Shown here piece after piece: positions 35,927 through 45,868 of a DNA stretch of 64,000 nucleotides (positions are counted from its first letter, which is position 1; each line of letters begins with the position of its first letter). The stretch spans positions 11,564,501-11,628,500 of the forward strand of contig NZ_JAQNDO010000001.1 in NCBI RefSeq assembly GCF_028369105.1. The letters are read 5' to 3'. Below the pieces are notes generated by a model, which saw nothing but the letters and a program-made list of their open reading frames with translations, made no database searches and had not been told where the DNA came from. The stretch is from Polyangium mundeleinium. Its GTDB lineage: Bacteria > Myxococcota_A > Polyangia > Polyangiales > Polyangiaceae. The position numbers were made by a program, and so were the translations under genes.

Positions 35927-37096
35927 TCAAGCGGACGGCGAGCGCTCCTTGCGCGACGCGTCTCCGTCCAGGTCGCCGAACGGGGTCATCAGCGTCACGA
36001 GCGCCACGATCGAGAAGGCCACGCCGAGCACGACGAACATGCTCCAGAGCGGCAGCGAAAGACGCGCGCCCCCGAGCTCCTGCGTCATGGCCATCTCGAC
36101 GCGCTCGGGGTTGAACCCGAGCACCACGCGTTTTCCTACGAACGTGAACGGTAGCCCACGGCCACCGAGCTCCTCGAAGAGTTTTTTGTCCCGTTCCAAA
36201 TCGGCCGTCGTTTGCGGCGCCTTCATGCAGCTCGCGAGGGCTTCGGCTTCGAGGCCCGCCGTCGGAGCGATGAGCTTGGGGAGGGCCTCACGCGTGAGCT
36301 GCTCGGGTTCGGCCGCGTAGAGCTGATCGGCGACGGCCTCGCGCTTCGCCGCGGGCACGCAGAGGTACACGAGCGCCGCGGGCTCCGCGCCCGGGTGGCC
36401 CGAGAGCGGCATCATCTTGCGCACGAGCGTCACGCGGTCGCCGTATTGCTGGACGACGCCGTGCAGCACGGGGTGCATCCGCCGGCAGAAGGGGCACTCG
36501 AAATCGGTGAACCCGACGATCGTGACCTTGCCCGGGGCTTGTTCGGCCTGGATCACCGCAGGCAGCGGCGGCTCGACGGGATACCGGCCCCAGACGAACG
36601 GCACGACCACCGCGAGCATCGCGGCCGTGACCCAGGCGGTCGTGACGGACCTGCGTTGCGGCAAGAGGACGCGGTTCTCGTCCTTCCACGCGCGGATCGC
36701 GATCCACACCGAGGTCAACGCGATGACGATCGCAGAGAGGTCGACCGCGACACACCAGGCGCAGAACGCGCCGATCTCGGTCTTCTGGAGCCACAGGAGG
36801 AAGGCCGCGAAGACGCCGCCGGGCACGGCGAGGGAGGCGACGAGCACGTGCTGGGATTTGCGCCGGGCGACGAGGGTCAGGCCGAAGAGGAGCGCGTAGG
36901 CCGCGAGGCCGAGGCTCGGCAACGGGGCGAGGCCGAACAGGCGCGACCAGGGGGACATGCGCACCGCGAAGCAGCCCGATGTGACGCCGCAGAACGCGGG
37001 ATCGCCCGCGTTCGTGTACTCGACGACGAGCGCAGCAGAAGCAGCGATCGCGACGAGCAGGGGCAAACGGAGCAAGAGGACGGGCAACGTGCGCAT
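35927..37096 (-). CDS. VKOR-DsbA fusion thiol-disulfide oxidoreductase
   Basis: A 389-residue membrane protein that combines a vitamin K epoxide reductase domain with a thioredoxin-like domain. Residues 1-165 hold about five helices with paired Cys in AFCGVTSGC and the CxxC of GAFCAWC. Residues about 185-350 form a DsbA-like domain with active site ECPFCRRMHP facing the periplasm. A last hydrophobic helix (WSMFVVLGVAFSIVALVTLM) re-enters the membrane. Such fusions oxidise secreted proteins using quinone, which fits a genome with many Cys-rich exported proteins. It is divergent from rnr. Confidence 0.9.
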   Translation of the reverse strand: MRTLPVLLLRLPLLVAIAASAALVVEYTNAGDPAFCGVTSGCFAVRMSPWSRLFGLAPLPSLGLAAYALLFGLTLVARRKSQHVLVASLAVPGGVFAAFLLWLQKTEIGAFCAWCVAVDLSAIVIALTSVWIAIRAWKDENRVLLPQRRSVTTAWVTAAMLAVVVPFVWGRYPVEPPLPAVIQAEQAPGKVTIVGFTDFECPFCRRMHPVLHGVVQQYGDRVTLVRKMMPLSGHPGAEPAALVYLCVPAAKREAVADQLYAAEPEQLTREALPKLIAPTAGLEAEALASCMKAPQTTADLERDKKLFEELGGRGLPFTFVGKRVVLGFNPERVEMAMTQELGGARLSLPLWSMFVVLGVAFSIVALVTLMTPFGDLDGDASRKERSPSA

Positions 37097-37197
37097 CGGC
37101 TCATGTTTCGCACAAGCGCCGTCCTTTCGCAGCCGGCTTGGTTCGGGACATGCTAGGAAACCGCCCAGCGCGTGCCTCAAAACGCGAACAGGAGGGG

Positions 37198-39561
37198 ATG
37201 TCCGGCCTCCGGGCTCCACGACCCATGACGTCGATCGGCCGCGTAACCATCGCCGAGGTGCTCGCCGAGCACAGTCGCCCGCTGCACATCCACGAGATCG
37301 CCAGCCGGCTCGGTCTCACGGAGGGCGCCTACGAGCCGCTCCGTCGCGTGCTCGACGATCTCTGCTGGGACGGAAGCGTCGTCGCCTTGCCCGGCCAGCG
37401 CTTTCGCCTCGCGCGCGCCCGCGAGGAGCGGCGCGGCAAGGAGCACGAGGGGACGCTGAACGTGAACCCGCGCGGCTTCGGGTTCGTCACGGTGCTCGAC
37501 CTGCCCGACGACGTCTTCGTGCCGCAAGAGGCCATGGCCGGCGCGCTGCACGGCGACACGGTGGCGATCCGCGTGGTGACGACGTCACGCCGGGGCATCG
37601 AGGGCGCGGTGGTGCGCGTGGTGAAGCGCAAGACGACGCGCGTCGCGGGCGTCCTGCGCAAGCGTGGGCGGAGCGCGTGGATCGAGCCCGACGACTCGCG
37701 GCTGCGTGGCCCGATCGTCCTGAAATCCGAGCCGCGCATGAAGCTCGAGGATGGCCTCGCCGCCGTCGCCACGATCACGCGTTTCCCGGAGATGCCCGAC
37801 GAGAACCCCGAGGGCGTGCTGGAAGCCGTGCTCGGCGTGCCCGGCGATCCGAACGTGGAGGTCGCCAAGGTGCTCGTGCGCGAGGCGATCGAGGAGGAGC
37901 ATTCGGCGGAGGCCGTCGCGGAGGCGGAGGGCTTCGGCGACGAGGTGCCGCACGAGGCGCTCGCCGGCCGCGAGGATCTGACGCATCTGCCGCTGCCGAC
38001 GATCGACCCGGAGGACGCGCGCGATCACGACGACGCAGTCTGGGCCGTGCGGAACGACGATGGCTCGTACCGCGCGTGGATCGCGATCGCGGACGTGTCG
38101 CATTACGTGCGGCCCGGGACGGCGCTCGACGAGAACGCGATGGCGCGCGGCAACTCGATCTACCTGCCCGATCGAGCGATCCCGATGCTGCCGCGCGCGC
38201 TCTCCTCGAACCTGTGCTCGCTCGTGCCGAACGTCACGCGCCTCTGCTTGTGCGTGGAGATCGACCTCGACGCGACGGGGACCGTGCTGGGCGCGCGGAT
38301 CTTCGAAGGCTTCATGCGCTCGCGCGCGGCCCTCACGTATCCGGCCGTGGCGCGCGCGCTCGGGCTCGCGAAACACGCGGTGGCAAACCCCGACGCCGAG
38401 GCGATGCGCGACGACCTCGAAGTGCTGTGGGAGCTCTCGCGGCAGCTCCGCGCGCGGCGCATGCGGCGCGGCGCGCTCGACTTCGATCTGCCCGAGGCGA
38501 AGGTCGTGCTCGACGTGGAGACGGGGGCGCCGCTCGACGTGGAGAAACGCGCCCACGATCCCGGCGTGAAGAAGGCGTACGAGCTCATCGAGGAGTTCAT
38601 GCTGCTCGCGAACGAGACGGTCGCGCGTGAGCTCGTGACGCGAAACACGCCGGCGATCTTCCGGGTCCACGCGCCGCCGAACCCGGAGCGCCTCGAGCGC
38701 TTCGTCACGATGTGCGAGACGCTCGACGTGGGCTTCGAGCTCGAAGACGCCTCGGATCCGAAGAAGCTCGCGACGTTCCTGAAGCGCATCGCGAACCATC
38801 CGCAAAAGCAGGTGCTGCACTCGCTGCTGCTCCGCGCGATGAAACAAGCGGTCTACGACGTGGGCAACGGGGGCCACTTCGGCCTCGCGTCGACGGCGTA
38901 CCTGCACTTCACCTCGCCGATCCGCCGCTACCCGGACCTGGTCGTGCACCGGGCGATGCGCGCGCTGCTCCAGAAAGAGCGCATCGACACGAGCCCCGAA
39001 GCCGAGGAAAAGCTGCGCCTCGCTGCGTCGACCGCGTCCGACTGCGAGCGCCGCGCGATGGACATCGAGCGCGAGGTCGTCGACCTCTACCGCGCGCTCT
39101 TCATGCGCGCGCACATCGGCGAGATCTACGAAGGCACGGTGACGGCTGTCGTGGGCACGGGCCTCTTCGTGGCGATCGACAGCCCATTCGTGGACGTGCT
39201 CGTGCGCCTCGACGCCCTCGGCCCCGACGGCTACGAGGTCGACGAGACGGGCCTCTACGTGACCGGCACGCGCAGCGGCGAGCAGATCAAGCTCGGCGAC
39301 ACGATGCTCGTGCAGATCGAGGACGTCGCCGTGCTGCGTCGCTCGATCTACGGCAGGCGCGTGATCGCGGTGGAGGAAGAAGGCGCGCCTCCGCCGAAGC
39401 GCAAGGTCCGCCGCACGGCGTCGACGAACGGCCAGGACAAACGCGCCCGAGGCCAGGCGGCGAAGGTGTCGACGAAGGGTCGCGCCCCACGCGGAGGCGC
39501 GGACAGCTCAAAGAAGACGAAAACGAAGAAGGCCGCGAAGACGAAAAAGACGCGGCATTAG
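37198..39561 (+). CDS. rnr: ribonuclease R
   Basis: 3'-5' exoribonuclease of the RNB family, for structured RNA decay and rRNA quality control. 787 residues from ATG 37198, which follows AGGAGGGG; starts at 37150 or 37225 remain possible. Domains: an N-terminal winged-helix-like unit (VTIAEVLAEHSRPLHIHEIA), cold-shock domains (EGTLNVNPRGFGFVT), the RNB catalytic core with acidic residues (TIDPEDARDHDDAV), YLHFTSPIRRYPDL, an S1 domain (GTVTAVVGTGLFVAI) and a Lys-rich basic tail. The stop overlaps the convergent dioxygenase gene by 4 bp. Confidence 0.96.
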   Translation: MSGLRAPRPMTSIGRVTIAEVLAEHSRPLHIHEIASRLGLTEGAYEPLRRVLDDLCWDGSVVALPGQRFRLARAREERRGKEHEGTLNVNPRGFGFVTVLDLPDDVFVPQEAMAGALHGDTVAIRVVTTSRRGIEGAVVRVVKRKTTRVAGVLRKRGRSAWIEPDDSRLRGPIVLKSEPRMKLEDGLAAVATITRFPEMPDENPEGVLEAVLGVPGDPNVEVAKVLVREAIEEEHSAEAVAEAEGFGDEVPHEALAGREDLTHLPLPTIDPEDARDHDDAVWAVRNDDGSYRAWIAIADVSHYVRPGTALDENAMARGNSIYLPDRAIPMLPRALSSNLCSLVPNVTRLCLCVEIDLDATGTVLGARIFEGFMRSRAALTYPAVARALGLAKHAVANPDAEAMRDDLEVLWELSRQLRARRMRRGALDFDLPEAKVVLDVETGAPLDVEKRAHDPGVKKAYELIEEFMLLANETVARELVTRNTPAIFRVHAPPNPERLERFVTMCETLDVGFELEDASDPKKLATFLKRIANHPQKQVLHSLLLRAMKQAVYDVGNGGHFGLASTAYLHFTSPIRRYPDLVVHRAMRALLQKERIDTSPEAEEKLRLAASTASDCERRAMDIEREVVDLYRALFMRAHIGEIYEGTVTAVVGTGLFVAIDSPFVDVLVRLDALGPDGYEVDETGLYVTGTRSGEQIKLGDTMLVQIEDVAVLRRSIYGRRVIAVEEEGAPPPKRKVRRTASTNGQDKRARGQAAKVSTKGRAPRGGADSSKKTKTKKAAKTKKTRH

Positions 39562-40019
39562 CCGCCGCGTGTATCCTCGCTCGACGCGCGATAGAGCGGC
39601 GAAAGGCCCCCGCGCTCCGCGTACGGCTGCAGGTAGCGGAGCGACACGTTCGCGCTCGGCAAGAAGCGGTGATAACGCTTCTCCGGGATCACGAGCGCAT
39701 CGCCCGGTCCCACCCATATTCGCACCCAGCGCTCGTCGGCCGCGCGCACGTCGTAGACGCCCTCGCCTTCGAGGAAAAGCCGCACCTCGGCGCTGAGGTG
39801 CAAATGCTCGTCGATCTCGCGCGCAATCGTCGCCTCGTCGCGCGGGTTCGCCACGCTGAGCCGGACGTCGTCCTGCTTGGTAAAACCACGGTCGGCCCGG
39901 ATGCGATCGAGGAGCGGCTGCATCGACCCGGGATCAAACGCCTCGACGAGGATCCCCTCGGCCCACAGCTCCTCGGGGCTGCAACCGCGCTCGCTCGGGC
40001 TCATCCACACCGCTCGCAT
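39558..40019 (-). CDS. acireductone dioxygenase-type cupin
   Basis: Methionine salvage enzyme that oxidises acireductone; the bound metal decides the products. 153 residues from ATG 40019, preceded by GGAGG at 5 bp. Longer starts at 40049 or 40076 lack such a site. Metal ligands match the family: His72, His74, Glu78 (EHLHLSAEVR) and His117 (KRYHRF). The segment EDLVRVFLEG-like (here RLFLEGEGVYDVR) is typical. No other methionine salvage gene is nearby. Its 3' end overlaps that of rnr. Confidence 0.9.
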   Translation of the reverse strand: MRAVWMSPSERGCSPEELWAEGILVEAFDPGSMQPLLDRIRADRGFTKQDDVRLSVANPRDEATIAREIDEHLHLSAEVRLFLEGEGVYDVRAADERWVRIWVGPGDALVIPEKRYHRFLPSANVSLRYLQPYAERGGLSPLYRASSEDTRGG

Positions 40020-40080
40020 CAGATCCTCCGTACGGTCCCCCCAAATCATCCCGCCCAGACGGAGGCGCGGCGTCAAGGAC

Positions 40081-41048
40081 CTAACGCCGGATCAACCAGA
40101 AGAAGCCGACGACGCTGAGGACGAGGACGAAGGCCGCAAAGAGGAGCACCACACCATCGGTGAGGCTCCAGCCAGACTCGGGGGCCGGCGTGGCCGATCG
40201 CTGAGGTCGGAGCGGGCGCGAGGCGTCGTCCTCCACGGGCGTCGGCTCCGGCGCCGCGGCCGCGGAAGGCGTCTCGTCCTCCGCAGGGGGGGCGGGGGCG
40301 CGTCCTCGGGGCGCATCGGCTCATCGGCGCACCGCGACAGCTCCGCGAGCGCCTCGGCCGCGGGATACTCGAACACCACGACGTTCCGGCCCATCGCGAG
40401 GGTTTGTCCGGAGCGCCAGGTGACGTCGGTCGGGCCGAGCGGCGCACCTTCGAGGAGCGCGGCCTTCGAGCCGAGGTCCCGCACGAGCAGGTGCTCGCCC
40501 TTGAGGCCCACTTCCACGTGGCGGAATGCGGTCTCCGGATCGTCGAGCGGGAGGTCTACTTCCCGCGCGCGGCCGAGCACGTACCGCCTGCCCGCATCCG
40601 TGAGCGCGAGCGTCTTGCCTTCATCGGGTCCCGACACGACGACGAGCTTCGGCCCCGCGTCTTCGCCCTGCGCGGCGAGCCCACGCGCGACGAGGTCGAG
40701 CGCCAGCGCCTTCGTCGTTGCGGGGGTCGCGCGCGCGGTCGCGAGCGGATCGATCTTCACTTCGAGCCACACGCGGCCGAGGCGAAAGAGCTCTCCCGAT
40801 CGGAGGACACGTGGCGATTGCGGAGGCAGGAGCACGGAGCCGAGCGCGGTGCCGTTCGTGCTGCCCTCGTCGACGATCACATACTCGTGGCCGCGTTGAC
40901 GGATCGAAGCGTGACGGAGGCTGACGCTGGGGTCGGGGAGGCGGAGATCGGAGCCCTCTCCGCGGCCGATGAACACGCGCGGCATGTCGAAGGTGAGCGC
41001 GAACTCGTCGCCCGTCGCCGATGCCCGCACCGTGATCGTGACTGCCAT
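40081..41048 (-). CDS. double-FHA, single-span membrane protein, frameshifted
   Basis: Start ATG 41048 with GAGG 4 bp upstream. Two FHA domains: the first has FIGRGEGSDLRLPDPSVSLRHASI and DEGSTNGT, the second RYVLGRAREVDLPLDDPETA. FHA domains bind phospho-Thr peptides. The frame then runs into a poly-C tract (plus-strand G7 at 40286-40292). As written it ends at 40092 with a nonsense Arg/Ser tail. One extra base in the tract would continue into an acidic linker and a clear helix (GVVLLFAAFVLVLSVVGFFW) ending LIRR at 40081-40083. The intact product would be about 322 residues. The lesion may be a sequencing error, a mutation or a slippage switch. Confidence 0.8.
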
Positions 41049-41094
41049 GAAACCTCGGGCGAACGCGCGGCGAGATGCTCTGCCGCGCGTGCCT

Positions 41095-43449
41095 TCAGGC
41101 GCCGATGCTCCGGCGCACGCGCTCCACGGCGTTGCCGAGCTGGCGCATGGTCTGCTCCTGAATGCGCGCCGCCTCCTCGATCTTCTTGGAGGCGTCAAGG
41201 AGCTGCTCGAAGCCGCGGTTCTGGTTGCGCTGCGACGCGTTCAGGTTGTTCACCATCGCGGAGATCTGCTCGATCGAGCTCGTCATCTGCCGGCCGCCGC
41301 GGGCCTGCTCCTGGCTCGAACGCTCCACGTGCTGCGTGATCGTGCGCATCTTCTCGGCGCTCTTCATGATGAGCTCCGAGCCGCGCGCCTGCTCGGCCGT
41401 GGCCGCGGCGATCTGCTGCACGGTCTCGGCGATGCGGCCGATCGCGTCGGTGACCTGCTTCGAGCCCTTGGCCTGCTCGACCGTGGCGCGCGCGATGGCA
41501 CGCACCATGTTCGTGCTCTTCTGCGAGCTGTCGAGGATCTTCTTCAGCGCGCGCTCGGCTTCGTTCGAGACCTCGACGCCGCGGTCGACGTTGTGCGCAC
41601 CGCGCTCGACGGCGGCGATCGCGTTCTTCGACTCGGCCTGGATCGTCTTGATGAGGTCCGCGATCTCCTTGGTGCTGCCACCCGCGCGATCGGCAAGCTC
41701 TTTGATCTCGTCGGCGACGACGGCGAAGCCCTTTCCGTGCTCGCCGGCCTGCGCCGAGAGGATCGCGGCGTTCAGCGCGAGCAGGTTCGTCTGCTCGGCG
41801 ACGTCGTCGATGACCGCGAGGATCTGGCCGATCGCCTCGATGCGGAAGCCGAGGTTCGAGATGACGCTCACCGCCTCCTGGCTCGACTCCTTGATGCGGT
41901 AGATCTCGCTGATCGTCTTCAGGATCGCCTCGGCGCCCTTCTCGGCGTCCATGGCGACTTCCTCGGACAGACGCGCCGTCTCGTTCGCGTTCGACTGAAC
42001 CTGGTCGATGGACACGTCCATCTGGTTCATCGAGGAGCTCGTCTCCTCGGCCGTCAGCGAGAGGCCGTCGACGTTCTTCGCGACCTCGCGGATCGAGTAG
42101 GCCATCTCCTCGATCGAGGAGACCGTCTCGCGCACGCTCGCCGCGAGCTCACCGACGTTCTCCGCGACCTCGTCGCTCGTCGCCGTCATCTCAAGGATGC
42201 TCGACGAGGACTCTTCCGCGCTCGTCGCGAGCATCTCGATGGACTGCGAGAAGCTCGACAGCGAGGCGTTGATGTCGCGCGCGTGCGCCGTCGCCTGCTC
42301 GGCCGAGGAGAGCACGGTGCCGAGGCCGTCGCCGAGCCGCGGCAGGTACTCGTCGATGACGCCGAGCGCCTCGCCGAGCTCCGCGCGCCGCTTCTGCTCG
42401 CGCTGCTCCGAGCCGCTGAGGCGCTCGCCGATCGACGCGAGCTCCATGTAGATCCGCGCGACCTCGGGCTTCGCGCCCACTGGCGCGCGAACACGCTCGC
42501 CCTCGCCGGCGCGTTGCACGGCGTTGACGATCTCGCCTTCGAGGATCTGCATCGCTTCGGCGAGCTCGGCGCGACGCTTCTGCTCGCGCTGCTCGGCCTG
42601 GGTGAGGCGCTCGCCGATCGAGGAGAGCTCCATGAAGATGCGCGCCACCTCCGGCTTCGCGCCGGGCGGGGGACGGACACGCTCGCCCTCGGCGACGCGC
42701 TGGACCGCGTCGATCACGTCGGCCTCGACGTTCGCCAGCGTCTCGGCGAGCTCGCCCTTGCGCTGGGTCTCGCGTTGCTCGGCGGTCTGCGCGCGCTGCT
42801 CGGCGGCCGAGAGCCCTTGCTCCGCGGCGATCGCGCGCTGCTCGGCGGCCGAGATCCGCGCTTCAAGCGACTGGAGCCGCTGCTCGGCACTGCCGGCGCG
42901 CTGCTCGGCGGCGCTCGCGCGCTCCTCGGCGAACTGGACCTTCTTGTCCGCGTCTTTCGTCGCGTCGCGGATCACCTCGGCGACGCCCGAGAGCTCCGCG
43001 TAGATGCGCGCCATCTCGGGCTTCGCGCCTGCCGGAGCGCGCATGCGCTCGCCGGACGCGGCGCGACCGAGGGCTTCGATCACCTCGTCGACGTTCACGC
43101 CGCTCGTGCCTGCGTTCTGCTCGAGCTTTGCGACCTCTTCGTTGAGCTCCGAGGTCTTCCTCGAGAGACGCTGGATCTCCTCGTAGACCTCCGCGAGCTC
43201 TCCGGTCACGCCTTCGGGCAACGCTGGCTTCTTGCCGCGAGCTGCGGCCTTCAGCGCGTCGACGAGTCCGCCGAGCTTGACGCTCGCGCCCTGGGACGCG
43301 CTGGCGACGAACATCGCGACCGCGGCGCTGAGGCCTATCAGGTAGAAGAGCTCGGACGTGAAGTCCTTGAGGAAGGACTTGGATCCGATGCCGAAGAGGA
43401 CGGCGGCGACGAGGACGACGGCGGGGGGGCCGAGCTGCCTTGAGTTCAT
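41095..43449 (-). CDS. methyl-accepting chemotaxis-like protein with internal repeats
   Basis: A 784-residue protein. Two N-terminal hydrophobic helices ([29 protein letters not shown]) anchor it with almost no outer domain. Residues 121-157, 244-282 and 307-345 are three copies of a unit ([18 protein letters not shown]), each followed by an AEQR-rich coiled coil. From about residue 400 comes a long MCP signalling hairpin with tip [20 protein letters not shown], then [17 protein letters not shown], and repeated Glu/Gln-rich heptads. Likely senses cytoplasmic or membrane state. No che genes adjoin; the FHA protein follows 46 bp later. Confidence 0.92.
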   Translation of the reverse strand: MNSRQLGPPAVVLVAAVLFGIGSKSFLKDFTSELFYLIGLSAAVAMFVASASQGASVKLGGLVDALKAAARGKKPALPEGVTGELAEVYEEIQRLSRKTSELNEEVAKLEQNAGTSGVNVDEVIEALGRAASGERMRAPAGAKPEMARIYAELSGVAEVIRDATKDADKKVQFAEERASAAEQRAGSAEQRLQSLEARISAAEQRAIAAEQGLSAAEQRAQTAEQRETQRKGELAETLANVEADVIDAVQRVAEGERVRPPPGAKPEVARIFMELSSIGERLTQAEQREQKRRAELAEAMQILEGEIVNAVQRAGEGERVRAPVGAKPEVARIYMELASIGERLSGSEQREQKRRAELGEALGVIDEYLPRLGDGLGTVLSSAEQATAHARDINASLSSFSQSIEMLATSAEESSSSILEMTATSDEVAENVGELAASVRETVSSIEEMAYSIREVAKNVDGLSLTAEETSSSMNQMDVSIDQVQSNANETARLSEEVAMDAEKGAEAILKTISEIYRIKESSQEAVSVISNLGFRIEAIGQILAVIDDVAEQTNLLALNAAILSAQAGEHGKGFAVVADEIKELADRAGGSTKEIADLIKTIQAESKNAIAAVERGAHNVDRGVEVSNEAERALKKILDSSQKSTNMVRAIARATVEQAKGSKQVTDAIGRIAETVQQIAAATAEQARGSELIMKSAEKMRTITQHVERSSQEQARGGRQMTSSIEQISAMVNNLNASQRNQNRGFEQLLDASKKIEEAARIQEQTMRQLGNAVERVRRSIGA

Positions 43450-43593
43450 GGTCTGACGCGGCTTGCGGGTGGCGCGGATCGGGCGACGCTCCGGCCGAGG
43501 GGCAGGCGCGAGCCGACACGCGAACGCTCGCCGAGGTTAAGAGCGCCGGGGCCTCCGGTGCAAGGAGAGGGATCATTTCCTCGCGATCGAGGC

Positions 43594-43821
43594 CTAGGAC
43601 CCGCCCCGATTCCCGGCCCCCTCGCCGCCCCTGCGCCGAGAATCCCCCGCCCCCTCAGGCTTTTGCGCCGGCGTGCTGTAGTCCGGCGACGTCCCGAAGG
43701 GCTTGTCGTATCCGCGACGATGCGGAGGTCTGCGGGTCGGGACACTGTCGTCCGATCCGATGAACGTGCCGCACCCCACAAGCATCCCGGAAAGAAGCAG
43801 CAACCCGACGAGTCTCCTCAT
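43594..43821 (-). CDS. small lipoprotein
   Basis: A 75-residue lipoprotein. ATG 43821 has GGGAGGG 7 bp upstream. Signal peptide RRLVGLLLLSGMLVGC gives a lipobox LVGC, so the mature protein begins at Cys17. The rest is short, basic and Pro/Gly-rich with no Cys, looking unfolded. It lies upstream of the MCP-like gene on the same strand. Function unknown. Confidence 0.72.
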   Translation of the reverse strand: MRRLVGLLLLSGMLVGCGTFIGSDDSVPTRRPPHRRGYDKPFGTSPDYSTPAQKPEGAGDSRRRGGEGAGNRGGS

Positions 43822-44001
43822 GGCTGAGCCCTCCCTGCGCTGATGTTCGGAACCCCGAATTCCGTGGACGTCGGCGGCCCGGGGCACCCTACGGCGCGAG
43901 TGTAGAAATTTTCGCTGCATGAAGTCTCACGCGCGAGGGACGTTGCAGCGCGCGGGCGCGCGGGCGCCTATGATGCGGGCCGTTCTGAGGCCTCTTCGCC
44001 C
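43822..44001. promoter_or_regulatory. divergent promoter region
   Basis: A 180-bp gap between the small lipoprotein gene (minus) and the histidine kinase gene (plus). The stretch GTAGAAATTTTCGC near 43900-43913 is the least GC-rich part. No clear hexamer pair or operator. Confidence 0.4.
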
Positions 44002-45738
44002 GTGACCCTCGCTGCCCGGCTGCTCCTCGCCTTCGGCCTCGTCGCGATCTTCGCCGCGGCGCTCGTGGGTCTGTCGCTGCGCGACGCCTCGCGTCAGATC
44101 ATCGAGAGCGACTTCGAGGACCGGATCGAGGCCGCCGCGGTGGGCGTGCGTCGCGAGCTCGCGCGGGAGGCACGCGCGCTCGAAGGATTGCTCGGGCCGC
44201 TCTGCGCGCACGACACGTTCGTGGACAAAGCGCATCTCCTGCTCGAACGCGCGCGGGGCGACGAGGCCGCGATCGAGTCGGACGCGCGGATCTCGATGCG
44301 GCACTTCGTCCCCGATCAGGCACGCGCGCTCGGGCTCGATGACCTCGTGCTCGTCACCGACAAGGGCCTGATCCTCGCAGCCTCGGACGTCGCGCGCACG
44401 GGCACGAAGGCCCCCGATCTCGCGAAGCTCTTGCGATCCCCGACGGGCGGAGCCCCGCGGCTTCGGCCCGATCCGAAGGGCGGCGAGGCTTCCCTCGAAG
44501 TGCACTGCGCGCGCTCGGGCGGCGGCGTCGAGGTCGGGCTCGTGGGCGCGCGTCGCGTCGGCAAGATCCTCGAACGCATCGGCGCCTCGCACGGCGTCGA
44601 GCTGCGCGTCGAAGGGCCCGAGCGCGTGAAGATGGTGGGCGACGCGGTCGTCAGGCCGATCGACGTCGCCGAGGTCCCGGGCCTGCGCGTCGTGGCCATC
44701 GCCACGCGCGACAAGCTCCACGGCGCGCTCGCGAAGCTCGATCGCGCGATGCTCTTCGCCGGCTCCGTCGCGCTCGTGCTCGGCCTCGCCATCGCGTTCG
44801 TCCTCGCGCGAAGCCTCTCGCGCCCGCTCGTCGAGCTCGCCCGCGAGACGCGCGAGGTCGTGGCCGGCGCGCCGCGCACCGTGAAGGGTCGCGGAGGCCG
44901 CGAGCTGACCGACCTCGCCGACGCCTGGAACCGCACGATCGCCGAGCTCGCCGCGATCCGCAGGCGCCTCGCCGCGACGGAGAGGATCGCCGCGCAGCGC
45001 GAGGTCGCGCGCCAGATCGCGCACGAGATCAAGAACCCGCTCGCCCCGATCCGCGCTGCCGTCGAGACGCTGCGCAGGCTCCGCGCCCGCGAAGATCCCG
45101 CGTTCGACGAGTACTTCGAGGAGGCGACGGTCACGGTCCTCCAAGAGGTCCACCGGATCGCGAACATCGTCACCGAGTTCACCCGCTTCGCGCGTCTGCC
45201 CCCGCCGAACCCCGAGCCGATCGATCTCGTGTCCGTGGTGAAGGGCGTGGTCACGCTGCATGCCTCTGCGGGTGAAGGCGTCGAGCGTACGGGGACGCGG
45301 CGGGTCGAGCTTTCGTCCGAGCCGATCCCGAAGGTGATGGCCGACCGTGATCAGATGGTGCAGGTGCTGACCAACCTGATCCAGAACGGCCTCGACGCGG
45401 CGAGCGCCGTGCGTCCCGACCCGCGTGTGCTCGTGACGATCGGCCCGCTTTCGGAGAACAAGGTCCGTATCGTCGTGCGCGACAACGGCCCGGGCGTACC
45501 TGCGGAGATGGTGCCGCGGCTCTTCGAGGCGTACGCGACGACCAAGGAAAAGGGGACCGGCCTCGGCCTGGCGATCGTCCAGCGCATCGTGTTCGAGCAC
45601 GGCGGAGAAATCGCCTACCGCGAGGCGAAAAAGGGCGGCGCGGTCTTCGAGGTCTGGCTGCCCGTGTCCGGACCGCCGCTGCTCGACAAACCGCCGGCCG
45701 TCGAGACCACGCTCCGCGGGCCGGACAAGGCCGCCTAG
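44002..45738 (+). CDS. sensor histidine kinase, NtrY/ZraS-like
   Basis: A 578-residue membrane kinase with GTG start. TM1 (LLLAFGLVAIFAAALVGL), an outer sensing region (residues about 25-245), TM2 (AMLFAGSVALVLGLAIAFVLA), HAMP, then HisKA with His in QIAHEIKNPLAPIRAAVET at about residue 340. The HATPase domain has LIQNGLDAA, VRDNGPGVP and GTGLGLAIVQRIV. It resembles the NtrY-like kinase at 32959-34623 in domain order and in the HEIKNPL form of the H-box. No response regulator lies next to it. Confidence 0.92.
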   Translation: MTLAARLLLAFGLVAIFAAALVGLSLRDASRQIIESDFEDRIEAAAVGVRRELAREARALEGLLGPLCAHDTFVDKAHLLLERARGDEAAIESDARISMRHFVPDQARALGLDDLVLVTDKGLILAASDVARTGTKAPDLAKLLRSPTGGAPRLRPDPKGGEASLEVHCARSGGGVEVGLVGARRVGKILERIGASHGVELRVEGPERVKMVGDAVVRPIDVAEVPGLRVVAIATRDKLHGALAKLDRAMLFAGSVALVLGLAIAFVLARSLSRPLVELARETREVVAGAPRTVKGRGGRELTDLADAWNRTIAELAAIRRRLAATERIAAQREVARQIAHEIKNPLAPIRAAVETLRRLRAREDPAFDEYFEEATVTVLQEVHRIANIVTEFTRFARLPPPNPEPIDLVSVVKGVVTLHASAGEGVERTGTRRVELSSEPIPKVMADRDQMVQVLTNLIQNGLDAASAVRPDPRVLVTIGPLSENKVRIVVRDNGPGVPAEMVPRLFEAYATTKEKGTGLGLAIVQRIVFEHGGEIAYREAKKGGAVFEVWLPVSGPPLLDKPPAVETTLRGPDKAA

Positions 45739-45868
45739 AACCCAGGCCAAGCCCGGACGATTCCCCCCAAGGCAAAGCGCGCTTCACGATCTCGCAGAGC
45801 ACCGAATGGTTCTGCGCTCTGAAGCCTCCGCGCTGGCGAGCGTCGATCGCCTCTGGCATGGTCCGGCC

